NCBI GenBank assembly: GCA_012516225.1
Contig: JAAYWX010000256.1
Span: 1 to 6,170 of the forward strand
Direction: 5' to 3'
Length of the DNA: 6,170 nt
Origin: Clostridiales bacterium
GTDB lineage: Bacteria; Bacillota; Clostridia; Oscillospirales; Oscillospiraceae
Each line of letters begins with the position of its first letter. Positions within the stretch are counted from its first letter, which is position 1. The notes beneath the pieces are model-generated. The model was given only the letters and a program-made list of their open reading frames with translations, had not been told where the DNA came from and searched no databases. Shown here piece after piece: positions 4,391-6,170 of this stretch. Position numbers and translations under genes: made by a program.

Positions 4391-6170
4391 ATGCAGCCTT
4401 CAATTTGTTACAGTTGTAAAAAGAACATGTCCGTAATCTTTATTTCAAAAATTGAAAACGGGGAAACCAAAAACGAGGGTCTTTGCCTTAAATGCGCTCG
4501 AGAGCTTCATATTAAGCCCGTCGATGAGATAATGGCTAAAATGGGCATATCTGATGACGACCTCGATACGCTTACGAGTGAAATGGCCGCCGCAATAGGT
4601 GGAACTGAGGCCCTGAAAGATATAGACAGCCTCGATCTTGACGATAATGAGGCTGGAAAGACGACCACTTTCCCCTACCTTAACCGGCTTTTTGGCGCGG
4701 ACAGCAGTTTTAATCCGCTAAATACTGCATATCCTCAGCCCCCTTATGAAAACCATTCCCCAAAAAGCGAAACGAAGGAGCAGTATGTCAAGAACAACAA
4801 GAACCTGAAGTTTCTTAACAATTACTGCATAAACTTAACTGATCGCGCACGAGAGGGTCTTCTTGATAATATGGTAGGGCGGACGGAAGAAATCGAGCGT
4901 GTTATACAAATATTAAACCGCCGTCAGAAAAACAATCCCTGCCTCATAGGTGAACCCGGTGTGGGGAAAACTGCCATAGCGGAAGGCCTTGCCCAGCGTA
5001 TTGCCGATGGGAAAGTTCCCTATAAACTTCTTGACAAGGAAGTTTTGCTTCTTGACCTTACTGCTCTCGTTGCGGGAACGCAGTTCAGGGGGCAGTTTGA
5101 AAGCCGCATGAAAGGGCTCATTGAAGAAATACGTAAACAAGGCAATATTATACTCGTCATTGATGAAGTCCACAACATTGTGGGTGCCGGCGATGCCGAG
5201 GGCAGCATGAATGCCGCAAACATTCTCAAGCCCGCGCGTTCAAGGGGCGAAATACAGGTCATAGGCGCAACCACATTCACCGAATACCGCAAACATATTG
5301 AAAAGGACTCTGCTTTGGAGCGCCGTTTTCAGCCCGTTACTGTTGCCGAACCCTCTATTGAGGAAAGCGTCGAGATACTCAAAGGCATAGCCCATTACTA
5401 CGAGGACTTCCATGGTGTTTCCATCCCAGAGGAGATGTGCCGCAAGGCCGTTTCGATGTCCGAACGCTATATAACAGACCGTTATCTTCCCGACAAAGCT
5501 ATAGATCTTATCGATGAAGCCTGCTCAGATGTCAATCTCAAAAATCCGGATATTGAGAGAATGGCATTTATAGACAAAGAGCTTAAAGACCTTGACAAAG
5601 AACGCGAACTTCTTCTGTCCGATACATCAAACGGGAATTTTGCCCGTCTTGCCGAAATCCGCAGCCTGTGCCTCCAGCTTACGGATGAGCAGATGCGCTT
5701 GAGGGCAAAAGGCAGGCCGGAATTGACCGTTGACAACCTTGCACGCGTTATTGAACTGTGGACAAAAATTCCGGCAAGCAGTATCCGCGAGGACGAATTT
5801 GAAAGGCTTTCTGATCTGCATAAGCGCCTTAAACGCCATATCGTTGGTCAAGATGAAGCCGTTGACACAGGCTGCGCCGCAATCAAGCGAAATCGGATTG
5901 GTCTGTCCGCAAAACACAAGCCCGTCAGCTTTATTTTTGTCGGCAGTACGGGTGTCGGCAAGACAGAACTTGTCAAAAGGCTTGCTCAAGATCTCTTTAA
6001 TTCTCCGGAATCGCTTATACGCCTCGATATGTCCGAGTTTATGGAAAAGCACAGCGTTTCAAGGATTATCGGCTCACATCCCGGCTATGTGGGCTATGAC
6101 GAGGCGGGACAGCTTACCGAAAAGGTACGCCGCAAGCCTTACAGCGTTATACTTCTTGACGAGATAGAAA
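4391..6170 (+). CDS. clpE: ClpE-type AAA+ unfoldase with N-terminal zinc finger (3' truncated by window)
   Basis: A cytosolic Hsp100/Clp ATPase that unfolds or disaggregates proteins and normally feeds them to ClpP. The frame is open for 593 residues to the right edge; B. subtilis ClpE has about 700, so perhaps 100-150 are missing. The N-terminus has C6, C9, C32 and C35, a CxxC...CxxC zinc site like that of ClpE, and no double Clp_N domain. An acidic, then Pro/Asn-rich linker follows (about 36-145). AAA1 carries Walker A GEPGVGKT (187-194), Walker B VIDEVHN (256-262), sensor 1 GATT (292-295) and arginine finger ERRF (310-313). AAA1 wording such as GSMNAANILKPA is closer to ClpE than to ClpC. 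A short middle region (about 385-440) is charged and probably coiled. AAA2 shows Walker A GSTGVGKT (518-525), pore loop GYVG (565-568) and Walker B VILLDE (586-591). The ClpP-docking loop lies beyond the window. ClpC is the less likely alternative. Confidence 0.88.
   Translation, partial: MQPSICYSCKKNMSVIFISKIENGETKNEGLCLKCARELHIKPVDEIMAKMGISDDDLDTLTSEMAAAIGGTEALKDIDSLDLDDNEAGKTTTFPYLNRLFGADSSFNPLNTAYPQPPYENHSPKSETKEQYVKNNKNLKFLNNYCINLTDRAREGLLDNMVGRTEEIERVIQILNRRQKNNPCLIGEPGVGKTAIAEGLAQRIADGKVPYKLLDKEVLLLDLTALVAGTQFRGQFESRMKGLIEEIRKQGNIILVIDEVHNIVGAGDAEGSMNAANILKPARSRGEIQVIGATTFTEYRKHIEKDSALERRFQPVTVAEPSIEESVEILKGIAHYYEDFHGVSIPEEMCRKAVSMSERYITDRYLPDKAIDLIDEACSDVNLKNPDIERMAFIDKELKDLDKERELLLSDTSNGNFARLAEIRSLCLQLTDEQMRLRAKGRPELTVDNLARVIELWTKIPASSIREDEFERLSDLHKRLKRHIVGQDEAVDTGCAAIKRNRIGLSAKHKPVSFIFVGSTGVGKTELVKRLAQDLFNSPESLIRLDMSEFMEKHSVSRIIGSHPGYVGYDEAGQLTEKVRRKPYSVILLDEIE

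Noticed and set aside
5627..6167. Long open frames of about 140 codons on both strands inside clpE.
   Set aside because: They overlap conserved AAA+ coding sequence in the clpE frame and their translations show no recognisable domain. They reflect codon composition.

Overview
The window looks like chromosomal DNA of a Gram-positive, low-to-mid-GC Firmicute, most likely a clostridial lineage related to the Oscillospiraceae/Ruminococcaceae. Three things suggest this: an ECF transporter module followed directly by truA, a ClpE-type unfoldase (a Firmicutes protein), and a DUF5711-like membrane-anchored beta-propeller of a kind I associate with clostridia. The taxonomic call is inference from gene content and protein style, not from a database match. 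All six genes are on the + strand. I see no mobile elements, tRNA or rRNA genes, or CRISPR arrays.

Layout. Positions 1-2153 hold a tightly packed cluster: the 3' part of ecfA2 (ATPase of an energy-coupling-factor vitamin transporter), ecfT (its transmembrane scaffold) and truA (tRNA pseudouridine synthase). Their reading frames overlap by 7 bp and 4 bp, as expected for translationally coupled genes at the end of an operon. In many Firmicutes this cluster trails the ribosomal-protein operon, but the upstream part lies outside the window.

A 257-bp gap (2154-2410) follows. It carries a good extended -10 promoter, an 8-bp perfect inverted repeat at the predicted transcription start, and a longer imperfect hairpin. 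It probably starts a second transcription unit with a long, structured 5' leader. No clear intrinsic terminator closes the truA operon.

Positions 2411-6170 hold the second unit: a DUF5711-like protein with one N-terminal membrane anchor and an extracytoplasmic beta-propeller, a CvpA-family polytopic membrane protein, and the first 593 residues of a ClpE-type double-AAA+ unfoldase with an N-terminal CxxC...CxxC zinc-binding domain. The clpE reading frame runs off the right edge. The short gaps (90 bp and 33 bp) and shared orientation suggest co-transcription of two envelope proteins with a cytosolic protein-quality-control ATPase. A functional link between them is a hypothesis.

Most of the window is ordinary core-genome content. 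The points worth a second look are the structured leader, the envelope-protein/ClpE gene grouping, and a few residue substitutions in conserved motifs.
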